Counted from the first letter of the stretch, positions 42,803 to 55,746 are shown. The stretch is 64,000 nt of DNA from Phlegmacium glaucopus (GCA_015039465.1 MU130224.1:194210-258209); one strand, 5' to 3'. A program made the numbers and translations. Notes: generated by a model not told the origin, from the sequence alone.

Positions 42803-45800
42803 ATGTCCACCACATTTCAGGACGATGATTCGTTCGTTGACTATGCGGGAGATCGAACACAGCCAAGCGCAGAGATAATGAATGCATTGTCAATCATTAG
42901 CCCAATCAAGCCTGAACTTCAAGATCCACAAGTACCACCGCCCAGTGAATATGATGCTTTAACCATGCAACTCCTTCAAAGTCCACATCAACCAGAAAAT
43001 TGGAGAAGATTAATTAGTGTCGCTGAAGCCACCGGAGATATAGCTAAAATCAGTGCAGCCTATGATGCCCTCCTCAAGCAGTACCCGAACACCGTATGTG
43101 GCGGTCTCGTCCTTTCCCGTTCTTTTTTTTTCCCGGTCCGCTCTTGACTTGTACTCAGGCTTCAGCTCAAATTCAGTATATCAGCCACTTTTTAAACACT
43201 GAGACCACGTTTGACAAGGCACAAGATTTGTTCAAAAAATTCTTGAGAACTTCGCCGTGTGTGGAACTTTGGATATTTTATCTGACTTATGTGAGGTACG
43301 TTTGAGTTTCCTTTTTTAAAACCCCACCCGGTTGCATCTCTCTTGAACTCTTCGTTGAATTCTCAGACGGAATAATGTTGGAAACGCTCAACGAGATGAT
43401 GTCCGAAAGTCTTATGAATTTACACTGAATCACGTCGGTCAAGACAAGGATAGCGGAGATATTTGGAGTGATTACATCCAATTCATCCAGTCAGGAGAGG
43501 TGCGCCACTACATTCTGTCCATCTTTCGGTCATCTAATAGCCATTCATAGGCGACAACGACATGGGAAGAACAACAGAAAATGGATGCGCTTCGTAAAGT
43601 TTATCATCGCGCTGTTCAAATTCCATTAGACAACGTCGAGCGTTTATGGCAAGAACTCGAAGCTTTTGAGACAAACTTGAACCGAATTACCGCTAAAAAA
43701 TTCATGGCTGACCTCTCTCCAGCACATATGCAAGCACGTACCGTCCTTCGTCAGTTAATCAACCACGTTGGTGCTATCTACCCTCCCAATTCACCCGAAA
43801 TCTTCCTACCATCGCTTCCCAAGTTCGATGCGTCAGAGCGTGCTTTGGTGGGCAAATGGAAAGCTTACCTCAAATGGGAAGAGAGCAATCCTTTGGAGAT
43901 TGAAGAAAAAGACCGGACCACATTGACTACACGGATCCAAGGTGTATACAGGAAAGCTGTCATCCGAATGCGATATTATACTGAAATATGGTACGTGGTT
44001 ATGGTTGTATTCTTATTTTTGCTCACTCTCCTCCTTTCTCAGGTTCATGGCTTACACGTGGACAAACAGCATTGGAAAGCATGACGAGGCCATATCTATC
44101 CTAAAGGCGGGGATGGAAGCTAATCCATCAAGGTAAGCCTTGATCTCATGTCTTCAGATCTCCGTTGATGGTGTCCTCAGCTTCTTGTTAACATTCGCCT
44201 ACGCCGAAGCCCAAGAAATCAAAAAAGAGTTCGCCGACGTTCATGCCACCTACGACAAATTCCTTGCCCTACTACGTTCACAACTTGAAACCTTCGAACA
44301 AACCATACCTTCCGCGAACAATTCATTCTCCTCCACAAATGGGCCTAGCAACGGTTCAGGTGTCGTCAACAACAACACCTCAGCAGCGGCAGAAGCCGGG
44401 ATCCAGTCAACGAACTCATCCTTCAATACTCAAGCTTGTGATGAGAAACCCTCGAAACATACTGAGCTGCAGAGGTTAAGAACAGAATATGGTGTTGCAT
44501 GGATCATGTATATGCGTTTCGGAAGGAGAGCTGAAGGCGTGAAATCTCTTCGTGGGATTTTCGGGAAGGCCAGGAGGGATCGTTGGATACCTTGGGAAGT
44601 ATACGAAGCTTCTGGTTTGTTTCTCTCTTTTTTTCCTTCTCAACTTCAATAATCATTCTCTTTTATTTTTAGCATTGATGGAGTACCATTGCTCCGATGA
44701 CAGAGCAGTTGCCAGTCGGATCTTTGAAAAGGGACTTGATCACTTCGGCGAGGAGATTGATTATGTTCTTCGTTACCTTAGTTTCCTGATATCGATCAAC
44801 GACGAGAATAGTAAGTCTATTGATCCTTGTCTTGCTTCTGATATTGATGCGAAATGCCCTATTTTTATCAGATGCTCGAGCTTTATTCGAACGTGTCATA
44901 CCAAACTTCTCTCCTGATCGTGCTCGACCGCTATGGGAACGTTGGGCTCGTTATGAATATCAATATGGAGACTTGGAAGCAGCTTTAAAACTCGAGAAAC
45001 GTATGGCAGAGGTATACGCATCAGGTATCTCTTTTCTATCTCTCTCTTTCTCTTGCAGCACTATTCTCACCATTACAAAAGATCCTCCTATCAAACGATT
45101 TGCTCAACGACATATGTACTTGGGAACCGATGCGATTGCTGATCGAGATCTTGGGTTCGCTCTGGCTCGTAAAGCGACGGCGGCTAACCCATTGGGAAAG
45201 AGCGAGACTCAACAATCGCTCATGTCAAGCGGTACACCGCAAGGCACGAAACGGGTGGCTTCACCGGATTATAGAAACAAACGAGAAGACAATAGAGGTA
45301 TAGGTGGTGGGGGTGGGGGCGGTGGTGGTGGTGGTGGAGGCAACGGAGGCGATTATGGTCAAGGGAACAAACGAATGAGGCCTTCATCTCCACCACGAGG
45401 GGTAGATAGAGATAGAGAGACACGTTGGGAAGGGCCATCTTCTCGTCGTCGTCCGTTCTCACCACCTCCTACTTCGGGTTGGGATAGAGATGACCGTCCT
45501 CGAGCTCGAGAACCATTACCCCCACCAAGAGGACAAGAAAGAGAAGAAGAAAAATCTCGTCAAGTTTCAATACCTCCTGTCATATCGTGGCTTGTCGGAG
45601 ATTTACCTGCTGCTTCTTCGTTTGATGGTGATTTCCTCCTCTATTCTACTTTTCCCTTCTCACTCGTGCTTTTTTTTTTGGATATTAAAACGCAGGCTAA
45701 TCTTCTTTTTTTTTCTAATAGGTCCTGTGTTTAGAACTGACGATCTGCTGAATTTATTCCGTAACGCTGTCATACCAAGTATGACTAATCGACCCAAGTC

Positions 45801-45975
45801 GCCGCCTGTACCCCCTCGTAGCGGTCAGTCAAGCTCCCTCTCATCACAGTCTCGTGTTCGAGGCTCATTTTCCCAAGGTGGTGGTGGTGGTGGCGGTGGG
45901 GGCGGCGGTCGACCTCCTCCTGATTATGGACCATATCAAGGACCAAATACCGGTCGAGGTGGACGAAGATACTAA
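42803..45975 (+). CDS. RNA14: mRNA 3'-end processing protein RNA14 (CstF-77 homologue)
   Basis: Scaffold subunit of nuclear cleavage factor IA, required for pre-mRNA cleavage and polyadenylation. It begins MSTTFQDDDSFVDYAGDRTQ. HAT (half-a-TPR) repeats follow: NWRRLISVAEATGDIAKISA, ELWIFYLTYVRRNN, DIWSDYIQFIQ, RVYR-like VYHRAVQIPLDNVERLWQEL, KWKAYLKWEESNPL, EIWFMAYTWT, GVAWIMYMRFGRRAEG, PWEVYEASALMEYHCSDD and ALFERVIPNFSPDRARPLW. The C-terminal part is low-complexity (polyglycine runs, RDRE/PPP-rich) and includes a monkeytail-like SFDGPVFRTDDLLNLFRNA segment; it ends NTGRGGRRY. About ten short introns, first exon 42803-43093. It appears intact, and is the clearest single-copy housekeeping gene of the window. 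Confidence 0.92.
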
Positions 45976-46234
45976 ATTTTGCCCTTTTGTTTCTTTTTTT
46001 CATCAAGAAACCAACAAAAAGGTGTGATCCAAATGAGAGATGGTCGTTTGATTATAACGACTGAGGTTGGTTGGTTGGTCTGTATATATTACAATGAATA
46101 TCAAAAAAGGCAGGGCAGCTACCATGGGCACCGTGGCTTATAATCCAACCCGGTGGTGGGTTTGTGTGCTGTTTTTTCTGCGTTTGCCTGCCTTCGACCG
46201 GGAGTTGAACATCGAAATGATTTCTTTTCGTTGG

Positions 46235-46400
46235 AAACATATTCGTTCGGGGCGCAGGTGTTTTGCGCTACCAAAAAATTAGTATATTCATATTGAATTG
46301 TACCCTAGGTATCACCCTTTGTGAATTTAAATCGATGAATACCCTCGTATGTACCAAAGCAGGTCACATAGCGTAGCACTGTCACAGGAATCCAGGATGT
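46235..46400. repeat. Upstream NLR-flank repeat, left (empty) copy
   Basis: Matches 47396-47550 nearly base for base (TAGTATATTCATATTGAATTGTAC block, GTGAATTTAAATCGATGAATACCCT block, CACAGGAATCCAGGAT block). In the right copy this lies upstream of the TPR NLR; here it is followed at once by the downstream flank. Confidence 0.85.
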
Positions 46401-46404
46401 CTAT

Positions 46405-46790
46405 ATGTTGTCTATATGTCTGTTGCTTCATTTTCTACTACAAGTTCGTGAAATTTGAATCATCAGCAGTACACAAATGGTGCCATGTCGTTACAGACTT
46501 TGTGCGTTCGCCGGCATATATGAAGGGTCATCGAATCGTACTCCTGGACAGGAGCAGCAATTTCAATGTTGGTCAAAATTTTCTGTAATTCAGGAAAGTT
46601 CAAAGTTCTCATTTAATTCCATTTCTGCAGGATTCTGATAACCAAGGAAATATTGTACATATCATGAACTCTCATATGTCGGTATCGAGGATGATGACGA
46701 CGCGAGAACTAATGTGATATTTCAATTTGGTCTGGACGACAGAATGGTTTCTACGGACTCTTGTAGTCGTCGCACGACGTGACATTTGGC
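46405..46790. repeat. Downstream NLR-flank repeat, left (empty) copy
   Basis: Matches 51655-51960 (TTTTCTACTACAAGTT, ATCATCAGCAGTACACAAATG, ACAGGAGCAGCAA.TT, GACGACAGAATGGTTTCTA.GGACTCTTGTA blocks). The remainder to 47395 has no recognised gene. Confidence 0.8.
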
Positions 46791-47395
46791 TCTCGAAAGA
46801 ACAGGCTTTTGAATACTTCAAGGAATGGGTTCTTTGGAAGTTCTGGGGACCTTAGGTTTCTTCCATCATCTCTATTTTCCAGCAACGTAAATCGTTTTTA
46901 AGGAACATATCCCTTCGAGGAGTTGCCTTCTGGCGCAGTAACTCTTAAACGCGATAAAATGCAAGAGGCTATATCTTATCAAATCTCACTTCGAAGGGAC
47001 CGTTCAACTTGGCCCGATCTGTCATTCATTACCTATCCACATTATTTGGGGTGTAACCCCAAACGATTTTTTGGACCAATCTTCCACACAGTCGCACCCA
47101 GTATTTATTTCTCTCGTTCAGGGAAGAATACGGTCAGATATCTCTCAGCGACGCATCAGAAGGACGGTGTCGTGGCATCTGTTACAGGATCAAAAGGCTG
47201 GCCACATGGTAACTGTATTTTTTTCAGATTTATGTTGATACAAATTGACCTTTACTTCTATGTCCAGGAGCAGCCAGAACTCCTTTCACAAGTCATTCGC
47301 AAGAAGTTGAGCACTATCAATGCAGAATATTTCTTCTGAACGGTCAACGTTCTAGCAGGAGGAGTTTACAAAAGAGTTGGGCAATAGGTAAACGG

Positions 47396-47550
47396 TTGAA
47401 CATTCGTTCTGGGCGCGGGTGTTGCGCTACAAAAAAATAGTATATTCATATTGAATTGTACTCTAGGTATCAGCCTTTGTGAATTTAAATCGATGAATAC
47501 CCTACCAAAGCAGGTCACGTACTGTCACAGGAATCCAGGATTGTCTATTA
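47396..47550. repeat. Upstream NLR-flank repeat, right copy
   Basis: Partner of 46235-46400; probably part of the promoter of the gene starting at 47620. Confidence 0.85.
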
Positions 47551-47619
47551 TCTTTACCGTGGGAAGAGCAAACTCCAAGTTCACACTGTACACTCTTGAC
47601 TCGGACAATCATCTTCACA

Positions 47620-50600
47620 ATGTCAGGCGAAAGACCATCTAAGAGACATCGCACAGACGAAGTTACTCCACCGTTCAGAAAGAAGCTATTTCATTTGCCA
47701 GACTCGTCTACACCATCGTTGATGAACGTGGGTTCAAGTTCTGATACTTGTATGGCAACGACATATGCAGGAACAAGGTGAGCGGCTAAACCCCTGTTGG
47801 ACTATGACTTGACATCCTCATACTTTCAAGTGATTTGCCGTTCACAATGGTCGGCGTCGATCACGCACCTGCCGCCGTAGCGATCGCCAGTAGAGAAGCA
47901 CGCGGAATTTCTCCTCCAATTTCTGTGCCTGTCGCAGCGTCGATATCTTCTGTGACCAGGCAAGCTGGTACAGAAACTCCACCCATGGTTGGTGATCATG
48001 TTTCGCGCACGATTGTCTTCGCTAATTACTGCTCATTTAGCACATGTTTCCGAACACCCATCTTCCAATATTGCCGTCCTCACATGAAGTAACAACGCAA
48101 ACGGAATCCACGGAACCAGAACAAAAACCCTTGGTGAGTTGCTTACACCATGTTTTCTCGTCTTTTGCTCATGATCAGCGGACTCAGCGTTCTGGCTCGG
48201 GTTTTTTTGCAAATGCCCAGAATACACTCATCAGTGGTGGTACTTTCGTAAGTCTTTCCCGTAGGTTGTGTAAATGATTTAATAATAGGTTAACTCCTAG
48301 AACTATTGTAATCTTCCTGGCGAAGGGCAGATGAAAATCCCTGTACGTCAAAAACCAAACTCCAGTCCGCTCTTTACCGGACGGAAAGATGTACTCGACA
48401 AACTTGGGAATGTTTTTTTTCATCATGCTAATAGTAGACTGATGTCGAGGCACTCTTGTCTCCTCTGGGGAATGGGTGGGATTGGAAAGACTCAGATCTG
48501 TCTCAAGTTCACAGAAGAAATGTCTGACAGGTGTGTTTCTTCACATTGCTGTTTACAACACCATGGATCCATTTCTTGCCCTAGTTTTTCACATGTATTC
48601 TGGGTTGATGCTTCCTCTCATGAAAGCATGACAATGTCTCTCAAGGGCATATCCAGCATTCCTGCTGCACATGCTTCTGGTGTGGATGGCTCAGTTGAGT
48701 CTGTCCTCCAGTGGATATCCTGCATTCAAGAGGAATGGTTGATGGTATTTGATAATGCTGATGATCCTGCACCTGAGGAGGTGGCCAAGTTCTTTCCCTC
48801 AGGTGACAGAGGTAATATTCTCATTACTAGCAGAAACAGATCCATGGGAAGGGTCATATCATTTGAGAACAGCATTGAGATCATTGAAATGGTGGAAGCA
48901 GATGCTATATCTCTACTTCTGAAGGCTAGCTGTTTGGATCCAGCCAAGCATGTAGAGGATGCTAGAAAGATTGTTGCTGAGCTTGGTTGCATTCCTCTGG
49001 CTGTTAATCATGCTGGTGCTTATATTGAAGCTGGGAAATGTGATATCAGTAGATATCTGAGACAATTCTCCTTACATCATCAGACTCTAATGTCAGATGC
49101 TACATTCAGAGGAGCATCAAATTATGATCAAACAGTCTATGGGACTTGGGATTTATCTTTGAAAGAAATAAAAAGGAGAGCTGGTGGACAATCCACTGTG
49201 GGAAATGCACAAGCAGCCCAGGCTGCAATTCTAATTTTTCAAATATGTGCTTTTTACCATCATAGCAATATTTCCAAAGACATCTTCCAATCTGCTGCAG
49301 AGGAGTCCAGGAAACATGTTGTTGATAGTGAGGTAGCTGAAATACTACCCCAGGCAATCACTTCACTGGATCATACTCTGCTTGGCTTGGACAATGATGG
49401 ACACTGGGATGACTTCATCTTTGGACAAGGTATTGGTGTACTTCTCTCCTTCTCCTTGATAAAAAGAGGACCATCAGCAGATGCATTCTCTATTCATCCT
49501 CTGGTGCACTGCTGGAGTCGGGAGCAAATGTCAAAATATGACCAGCAAAGAGTATATCAGATGGGAAGCACAATCTTGTCCTGTGCAATTCCATGTGGAT
49601 TTACAAGTCAGGATTGTGCATTACGACTAGTGCTTTTTCCACATATCAAAGCAAATGAATTGCATGGAAGCCAGATTGGACTTGTCAAGCAGTATTATGA
49701 TGATAAATACAACAAATTTGCATTTGTAATGGGAGAGAATGGAGACTGGAAGAATTCAGAGCAGCTGCAACTTCAAGTCATGGAGATGAGGAAGAAGCTG
49801 CTTAGTGCAAAACATCCATTCACCCTTACAAGCATGGCAAATTTAGTAAGAACATACAGTAATCAGGGAAGATGGAATGAGGCAGAGCAGCTGGGAGTTC
49901 AAGTCATGGACATGAGCAAGAAGCTACTTGGTGCAGAACATCCATCCACCCTTAAAATCATGGCAAATCTAGCAAACACATACCATCTTCAGGGACGGTG
50001 GAATGAGGCAGAGCAGCTGGAGGTTCAAGTCATGGACATAAGTAAGAAAATGCTTGGTGCAGAGCATCCATCCACCCTCACAATTATGGCAAATCTAGCA
50101 AGAACATACAGTGATCAGGGAAGGTGGAATGAGGCAGAAAAGCTAGAGGTTCAAGTTATGAACATGAGGAAGAAGCTGCTTGGTGCAGGACATCCATCCA
50201 CTCATACAATTATGGCAAATATAGCAAGTACATACAGTAATCAGGGAAGATGGAATGAGGCAGAGCAGCTGGGGATTCAAGTCATGGACATGAGCAAGAA
50301 GCTGCTTGGTGCAGAACATCCAGATACTCTTAGTATTATGGCAAACCTAGTAAAAACATACAGTAATCAGGGGAGGTGGCATGAGGCAGAGCAGCTGGGG
50401 GTTCAAGTCATGGACATGAGCAAGAAACTGCTTGGTGCAGAACATCCAGACACCCTCATATGCATGGCAAATCTAGCAAGTACATACAATAATCAGGGAA
50501 GGTGGAATGAGGCAGAGCAGCTGGAGGTTCAAGTCATGGACATGAGAAAGAAGCTGCTTGGTGCAGAACATCCATCCACCCTCACAATTATGGCAAATCT

Positions 50601-51324
50601 AGCAAGAACATACAGTGGTCAGGGGAGGTGGAATGAGGCAGAGAAACTGGGTGTTCAAGTCATGGACATGAACAAGAAGCTGCTTGGAGCAGAACATCCA
50701 TCCACTATTACAAGCATGGCAAATCTAGCAAGTACATACAGTAATCAGGGAAGATGGAATGAGGCAGAGCAGCTGGGGGTTCAAGTCATGGATATGAGCA
50801 AGAAACTGCTTGGTGCAGAACATCCATCCACCCTCACAATTATGGCAAATCTAGCAAGAACATACAGTAATCAGGAAAGGTGGAGTGAGGCAGAGCTGCT
50901 GGGGGTTCAAGTCATGAACATGAGCAAGAGGCTGCTTGGTGCAGAACATCCAGATACCCTCACCATTATGGCAAATCTAGCATGTACATACAGTAATCAG
51001 GGGAGGTGGAATGAGGCAGAGCAGCTGGAGGTTCAAGTCATGGACATGAGGAAGAAGCTGCTTGATGCAGAACATCCATCCATCCTCACAATTATGGCAA
51101 GTCTAGCAAGAACATACAGTAATCAGGGAAGATGGAATGAGGCAGAGCAGCTGCAGGTTCAAGTCATGGACATGAGCAAGAAGCTGCTTGGTGCAGAACA
51201 TCCATCCACTCTTACAATTATGGAAAATCTAGCAAGAACATACAATAATCAGGGAAGGTGGAGTGAGGCAGAGCAGCTGGAAGCTCAAGTCAACAACATA
51301 AGAAAGAGAGTAGGAGGAGGCTGA
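47620..51324 (+). CDS. NB-ARC/TPR NLR-like receptor, 5 exons, 1166 aa
   Basis: STAND NTPase with TPR sensor, a common fungal NLR architecture. Exons: 47620-47777, 47831-47987, 48041-48133, 48179-48247, 48301-51324; all phases close. The N-terminus MSGERPSKRHRTDEV is basic, then a Pro/Ser-rich disordered region leads to QNTLISGGTF and NYCNLPGEG, a short glycine-turn motif seen at the N-terminus of many agaricomycete NLRs. NB-ARC: P-loop WGMGGIGKTQ (about residue 217), Walker B EWLMVFDNADD (about 304), GNILITSRN, and GLPL-like LGCIPLAVNHAGAY. The C-terminus has twelve 42-residue kinesin-light-chain-type TPRs (about 646-1160). From about 48600 on the sequence is strikingly CpG-poor, unlike exons 1-4. 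Flanked by repeats whose second pair lacks an NLR. It appears intact. Confidence 0.92.
49760..51310 (+). repeat. Twelve tandem 126-bp TPR units
   Basis: Unit GAEHPSTLTIMANLARTYSN then QGRWNEAEQLGVQVMDMSKKLL. Variation is concentrated at S/D after HP, at T/K/S near IM, R/S/K/N before TY, and G/E/Q before VQVM. Nucleotide identity between units is high, and CpG is almost absent. Confidence 0.92.
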
Positions 51325-51654
51325 AGTGGTCCAATCATCAAAATGTAAAGTGTTTGTATACTCTACTTTAATTGAAATATGTTTTGAAACAACATCACTG
51401 TCTGAATATTACCTGTATGAATATATCAGATTCATCATATCATATATTGTCTTCCTGTATATGCACAACAGGCCAGAGAGATGTGACTAGTCTAAGAACA
51501 CACAAAAAATTTGCACTGACAAATTTGTACATACAAAAGTATTGAGACAATGGAAATGATGCTATTACATTGTTCTTATAAATTCACATGGGCAGGGGGA
51601 CGAAAGCATAATGTGGGTGTAAAACTGAAGGAAAAAAAGATTCACATTCACACC

Positions 51655-51960
51655 ATGTCCATTGCTTTATTTTCTACTACAAGTTTGTAAATCATCAGCA
51701 GTACACAAATGATGGCATGCCATTGCAGACTGTCACTATAGATGAAGGGCCCATTGAATTGTACTCCTGGGCCACTTAACAGGAGCAGCAACTTTAATGT
51801 TAGTTCAAGAATTTCACAATTCTCATTTCATTTCTGCAGGATTCTGCCAATGACTAAGGAAATGAAAACTAAATTTGGTGCTGACCTGGATGACAGAATG
51901 GTTTCTATGGACTCTTGTACATCAGCAAACTGGGGGTCAGCTTGCTGGCACTGGGCAGTA
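51655..51960. repeat. Downstream NLR-flank repeat, right copy
   Basis: Partner of 46405-46790, but with many CpG sites of the left copy replaced by TpG or CpA. Confidence 0.8.
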
Positions 51961-52599
51961 CTGGACAGCATTATAGAACCATAGAAAAGGTTCTTTTATT
52001 TATGGTGTTGTCCAGTGTCACATCACTTCTGTCCAGAGATAGCCTTGCTCTGCCTGGTACTGTGGAGCATGCTATAGGGTGAGCTCATTACTATATAGGC
52101 TTATTTTGTTACTCTGGAGCACTATGTAGGCTTAGCTTGTTATTATCTGAAAATACCTAGCTTCCAACAGTACTATAAAACTCATTATAGGGTATGCTCA
52201 TGCTGTCTAGTTACATATAGACCATGGTATAGACCTGGAGAATGATTTGTTCATATACCATATCTGAATACTGATAATGTTGTATAATGAAATAATTGGA
52301 AACATTATTAATTGTATTAAATCAAGGAGTATCCTAGACATTGCAATAAAGAAGGATGTTGACAACTGCTTGGAAGATGGTTATCTTGACAGAACCTGTA
52401 TGTATGGTGCATCAGACTTAAACACATCTACTTTTGGACAGCAGCAAAATTGGCTGGGGAAATTTTTTGAAATTTTGATGTCATTATTTTGGCCAGAAAG
52501 CAGCCCAAAAGGCATTAGAAATTAATAGTATACACATGTGACAGGTCTAAAATAGGTCATTGATAGTCATTTATACTAATTTATACTAATTTATCTACT
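51961..52599. other. AT-rich, CpG-poor intergenic region
   Basis: An 82-codon frame at 52277-52525 has no recognisable similarity. CTCATTA/CTATATAGG-like words recur loosely. Nothing else supported. Confidence 0.35.
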
Positions 52600-54150
52600 C
52601 TGCTGCATATAATGGCATACAAAAAGAAATCATGAAAACTCCAAGCCATGAAAGCACGAGAAGGCAGAGCTTGCAAGTGACTGGGAATTGATTCCAACCT
52701 GGATATAACTGCTGACTTGGAAGAACCAGGTGTTGAGGTGACTTCTTGGACAGGTGGTGTGAATAATCACCTTATTGGCACAGATGGCAGTGATTCTGAC
52801 TTTGAGGACATGGAGTGGGAGAGTGAATCAAGTGATGATGATCTTGATGAGTTGGAAGGTGCCAAGTTGGTGGAAAGTCCATGCAAAGGGATTGAAAATG
52901 AGATGGACCTGCTCAAACAACTTGAACTTGAAGCCACTCAGACACCATACAAGAGGATCAGCAATGTGAAGCTTACCACAAAAGAGTGGAGGAAGGTTGA
53001 ACAGAACCAAAGGCTGGGATACAATGGCCTTGCATCATGGACTCAGAGGCAACACCAACAACAAGCATGCGAGAAAGCTGAAAACAATAAAATTATGCAA
53101 AAATTGTGAGTTTGCATTAACTTAAACTTGGAATACCAATAGGATTGTGATGTACTCTCAGCGAAGGCACCAACCTTAATGTATGCTTTTCTTCAGCCAA
53201 AGCTGAGTCTGATAAACGCAGCAGCAGCAGGTGCAAGTCACGCGAACAATGCCACAGGAGAGGCTGAATTTTTTTGTGCAACATCCACCTCCGAGTCAGT
53301 GGTCACACAAGATGTCTTCACAGGGTACATCTCTAGTTTTGAAGATGATGACAATGACAATCTTGGGTTATTTGGAGATGGTGTGCCAGTACACAGTCTG
53401 GAGGTGGAACCAAGTCTTCATCAGATGTGGAATCTGATTCAGATGCAGCAAATTCAGCAAACAATGAATCAGAGGACATATCAGAGGGACCCTTCTGAGT
53501 TATCAATCCTCCAGCACTCAAATGTCCCCATCATGGTGTTCCTGTTTGCATTGCATGAAAGAAGAGAAAACAGGAGGCAAAGGATGAGTTGGAGAAGGCA
53601 TTGAAGATGATCTAGAAAGTTATTACATTGAAGAAGCAGGTTTTTCAGGCAGGTAAAAATGGTCTTCAAGCCTATTGAGCTCATGCTATTCAGTCACATT
53701 TGCACATGGTAGTATGAAATGGGAGGAATCACATAGAAGCATCCAAGAGAGCTGCTGAAAGTCAAGGATTTGGTGCAAAATAGGGAGGAAGGCTTGTTTG
53801 TTGATGGGTGAAGAGATGGCTCACAGCACGGGAGTTACCTGTGTCCTCTCATGGTTGCCATGCCAAAGTTTATTCTCTTCTTGAAGATCCCATGATACAC
53901 ACAGAACTCAGATCATACCTGTGCACAAACAAGTGGTCAATGGATCCTGCAAAGCTCTCAGAATATATCAAGACAACATCTATCCCAGCCGCTGCAGAAA
54001 AATATGTCTGTCATTTGGTTGATGAAGAGATGCCAAAGGACTCAAGAAGTATATGGAGCTGGAAATTTTCCCTTGAATCCAATACCGCACTGTTGGAAAG
54101 GGTGTTACTCTTGAGATGGCTCTTAATTTTAATAAGAACTATTGAATAAA
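52600..54150 (+). pseudogene. Decayed ORF of a multicopy DDE-type transposon family
   Basis: Conceptual pieces resemble the N-terminal half of a protein family repeated in agaricomycete genomes and usually annotated as DDE endonucleases. These are MEEPGVEVTSWTGG with an acidic stretch and TTKEWRKVEQNQRLGYNGL (52717-53105), an acidic middle, RNHIEASKRAAESQGF (about 53715) and RELPVSSHGCHAKVYSLLED with LRSYLCTNKWSMDPAKLSEY (53828-53975). Stops fall at positions where the family has Trp or Arg codons (TGG to TAG, CGA to TGA), as expected from cytosine deamination. The catalytic part is missing. The family name rests on memory of the sequence pattern. Confidence 0.55.
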
Positions 54151-54526
54151 ATTACAGATTGACATCCCTCCAGAGCTCTGATTGTCCTGAAAATATCTAT
54201 GCATCTTTTTTACATACCACAGAGTATACATGAATTTTTTGAGGCCTTGAATCACATTTAAACTCATACAGAAAGCATTTGACCATGGTAGGGACATGTG
54301 GTCAAGATGTAAAAAGTTGGAAAATAAATAAAAATGAAAATGGAGCATCTGGTGGTCTGAGCACCAGCATCATGCATATCTAAGATTATCTACAAAATTT
54401 CAAGTCATTACTCTAAGAATTGAGCAAGCAACACTTGTTTAAATATGGGGTGTGAAATATATTGTGATTGTGACATTGGCAAAGTCACATGAAAAATACA
54501 ATAATTAGCTATTAATTCACTCTTTT
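54151..54526. other. CpG-poor spacer before the tandem repeats
   Basis: No gene recognised. The last about 60 bases begin to resemble the repeat unit that follows. Confidence 0.35.
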
Positions 54527-55746
54527 AGACCAAAATATTTTAGTTTTACCCATGGCCTTCATTGCTCAACTGTGGCCATCATTTACATCCTTTGTAGCCT
54601 TAAATCCTATGAGTCTGATGCACTTTTCCTAATGAAAGATGATTAACATTTGGGTTAATTGGCTATTAGTTTACTCTTTCAGGCCAAAAAAATAATATTT
54701 TACCCACAGCCTTTGTTGCTCAACAGTGGCCATCGTTATATATTGCATAGCCTTAAATCCTACAAGTCCAATTCAATTTTATTGATGAAAAACCATTGAG
54801 AATTGCATTAATTAGATAGTAATTCCATCTTTTAGGCCGAAAAAATTTAATTTTACCCGCAGATTGCTCAGCCAACCGTGGCTATCATGGCTATCATGTG
54901 TAGCCCTAAATCCTACAAGTCTGATTCATTTTTATTGATAACAACCATTGAGAATTGCATTAATTAGATATTAATTCCATCTTTTAGGCCAAATTTTTTT
55001 AATTTACCCACCGCCTTCTTTCCTCAACTGCGGCCATGGTTATATATTGTGTAGCCTGAAATCCTACCAGTCCGATGCACTTTTCCTCATGAAAAATGGT
55101 TAACATTTGGGGTAATTAGCTATTAATTCTCTCTTTTAGGCCAAAAATTTTAATTTTACCTGTGGCCTTTGTTGCCCAACCATGGCCATCGTTTACATCA
55201 TGTGTAGCCCTAAATACTATGAGTCCAATTCAATTTTATTGATGAAAAACCATTGAGAATTGCATTAATCAGATATTAATTCCATCTTTTAGGCTGAATT
55301 TTTTAAATTTACCTGCGGCCATCTTTTCTCAACTGTGGCCATTATTATATATTGTGTAGACTGAAATCCTACAAGTCCAATGCACTTTTCCTCATAAAAA
55401 ATGGTTAACATTTGGGGTAATTAGCTATTAATTCCCTCTTTTAGGCTAAAATTTTTAATTTTACTGTGGCCTTCATTACTCAACCACAGCCATCATTTAC
55501 ATCCTTTGTAGCCTTTAATCCTACAAGTCCAAAAAAACATTCCTCATGAAAAATGGTTAACATTTGGGTTAATTGGCTATTAGTTTACTCTTTAGGCTGA
55601 AGTTTTTTAATTTTACCTGCGGCCTTCATGGCTCAACTGTGGCCATTGTTTACATCCTGTGTAGCCCTAAATCCTATGAGTCTGAGGCAAATTTTCTGAT
55701 GCAAAACCATTGAGAATTGCATTAGTTAGATATTAATCTATCTATT
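54527..55746. repeat. Eight tandem repeats of about 152 bp
   Basis: The AGGCC/AGGCT landmark starting each unit occurs near 54527, 54681, 54834, 54986, 55138, 55291, 55443, 55594 and 55747, a period of 151-154 bp. Each unit carries AATTTTACC..CGGCC, CTCAAC.GTGGCCAT, TGTGTAGCC.TAAATCCTA and a terminal TTAATTC.CTCTTTT. Units are diverged, and many differences are TG/CA against CG. Confidence 0.9.

Noticed and set aside
45220..45465. Histidine-rich antisense frame in RNA14
   Set aside because: It is the complement of polyglycine codons in the RNA14 C-terminal region.
54527..55746. CRISPR-like array
   Set aside because: Eukaryotic context, 152-bp diverged units without a constant repeat plus unique spacer pattern, and no cas genes.
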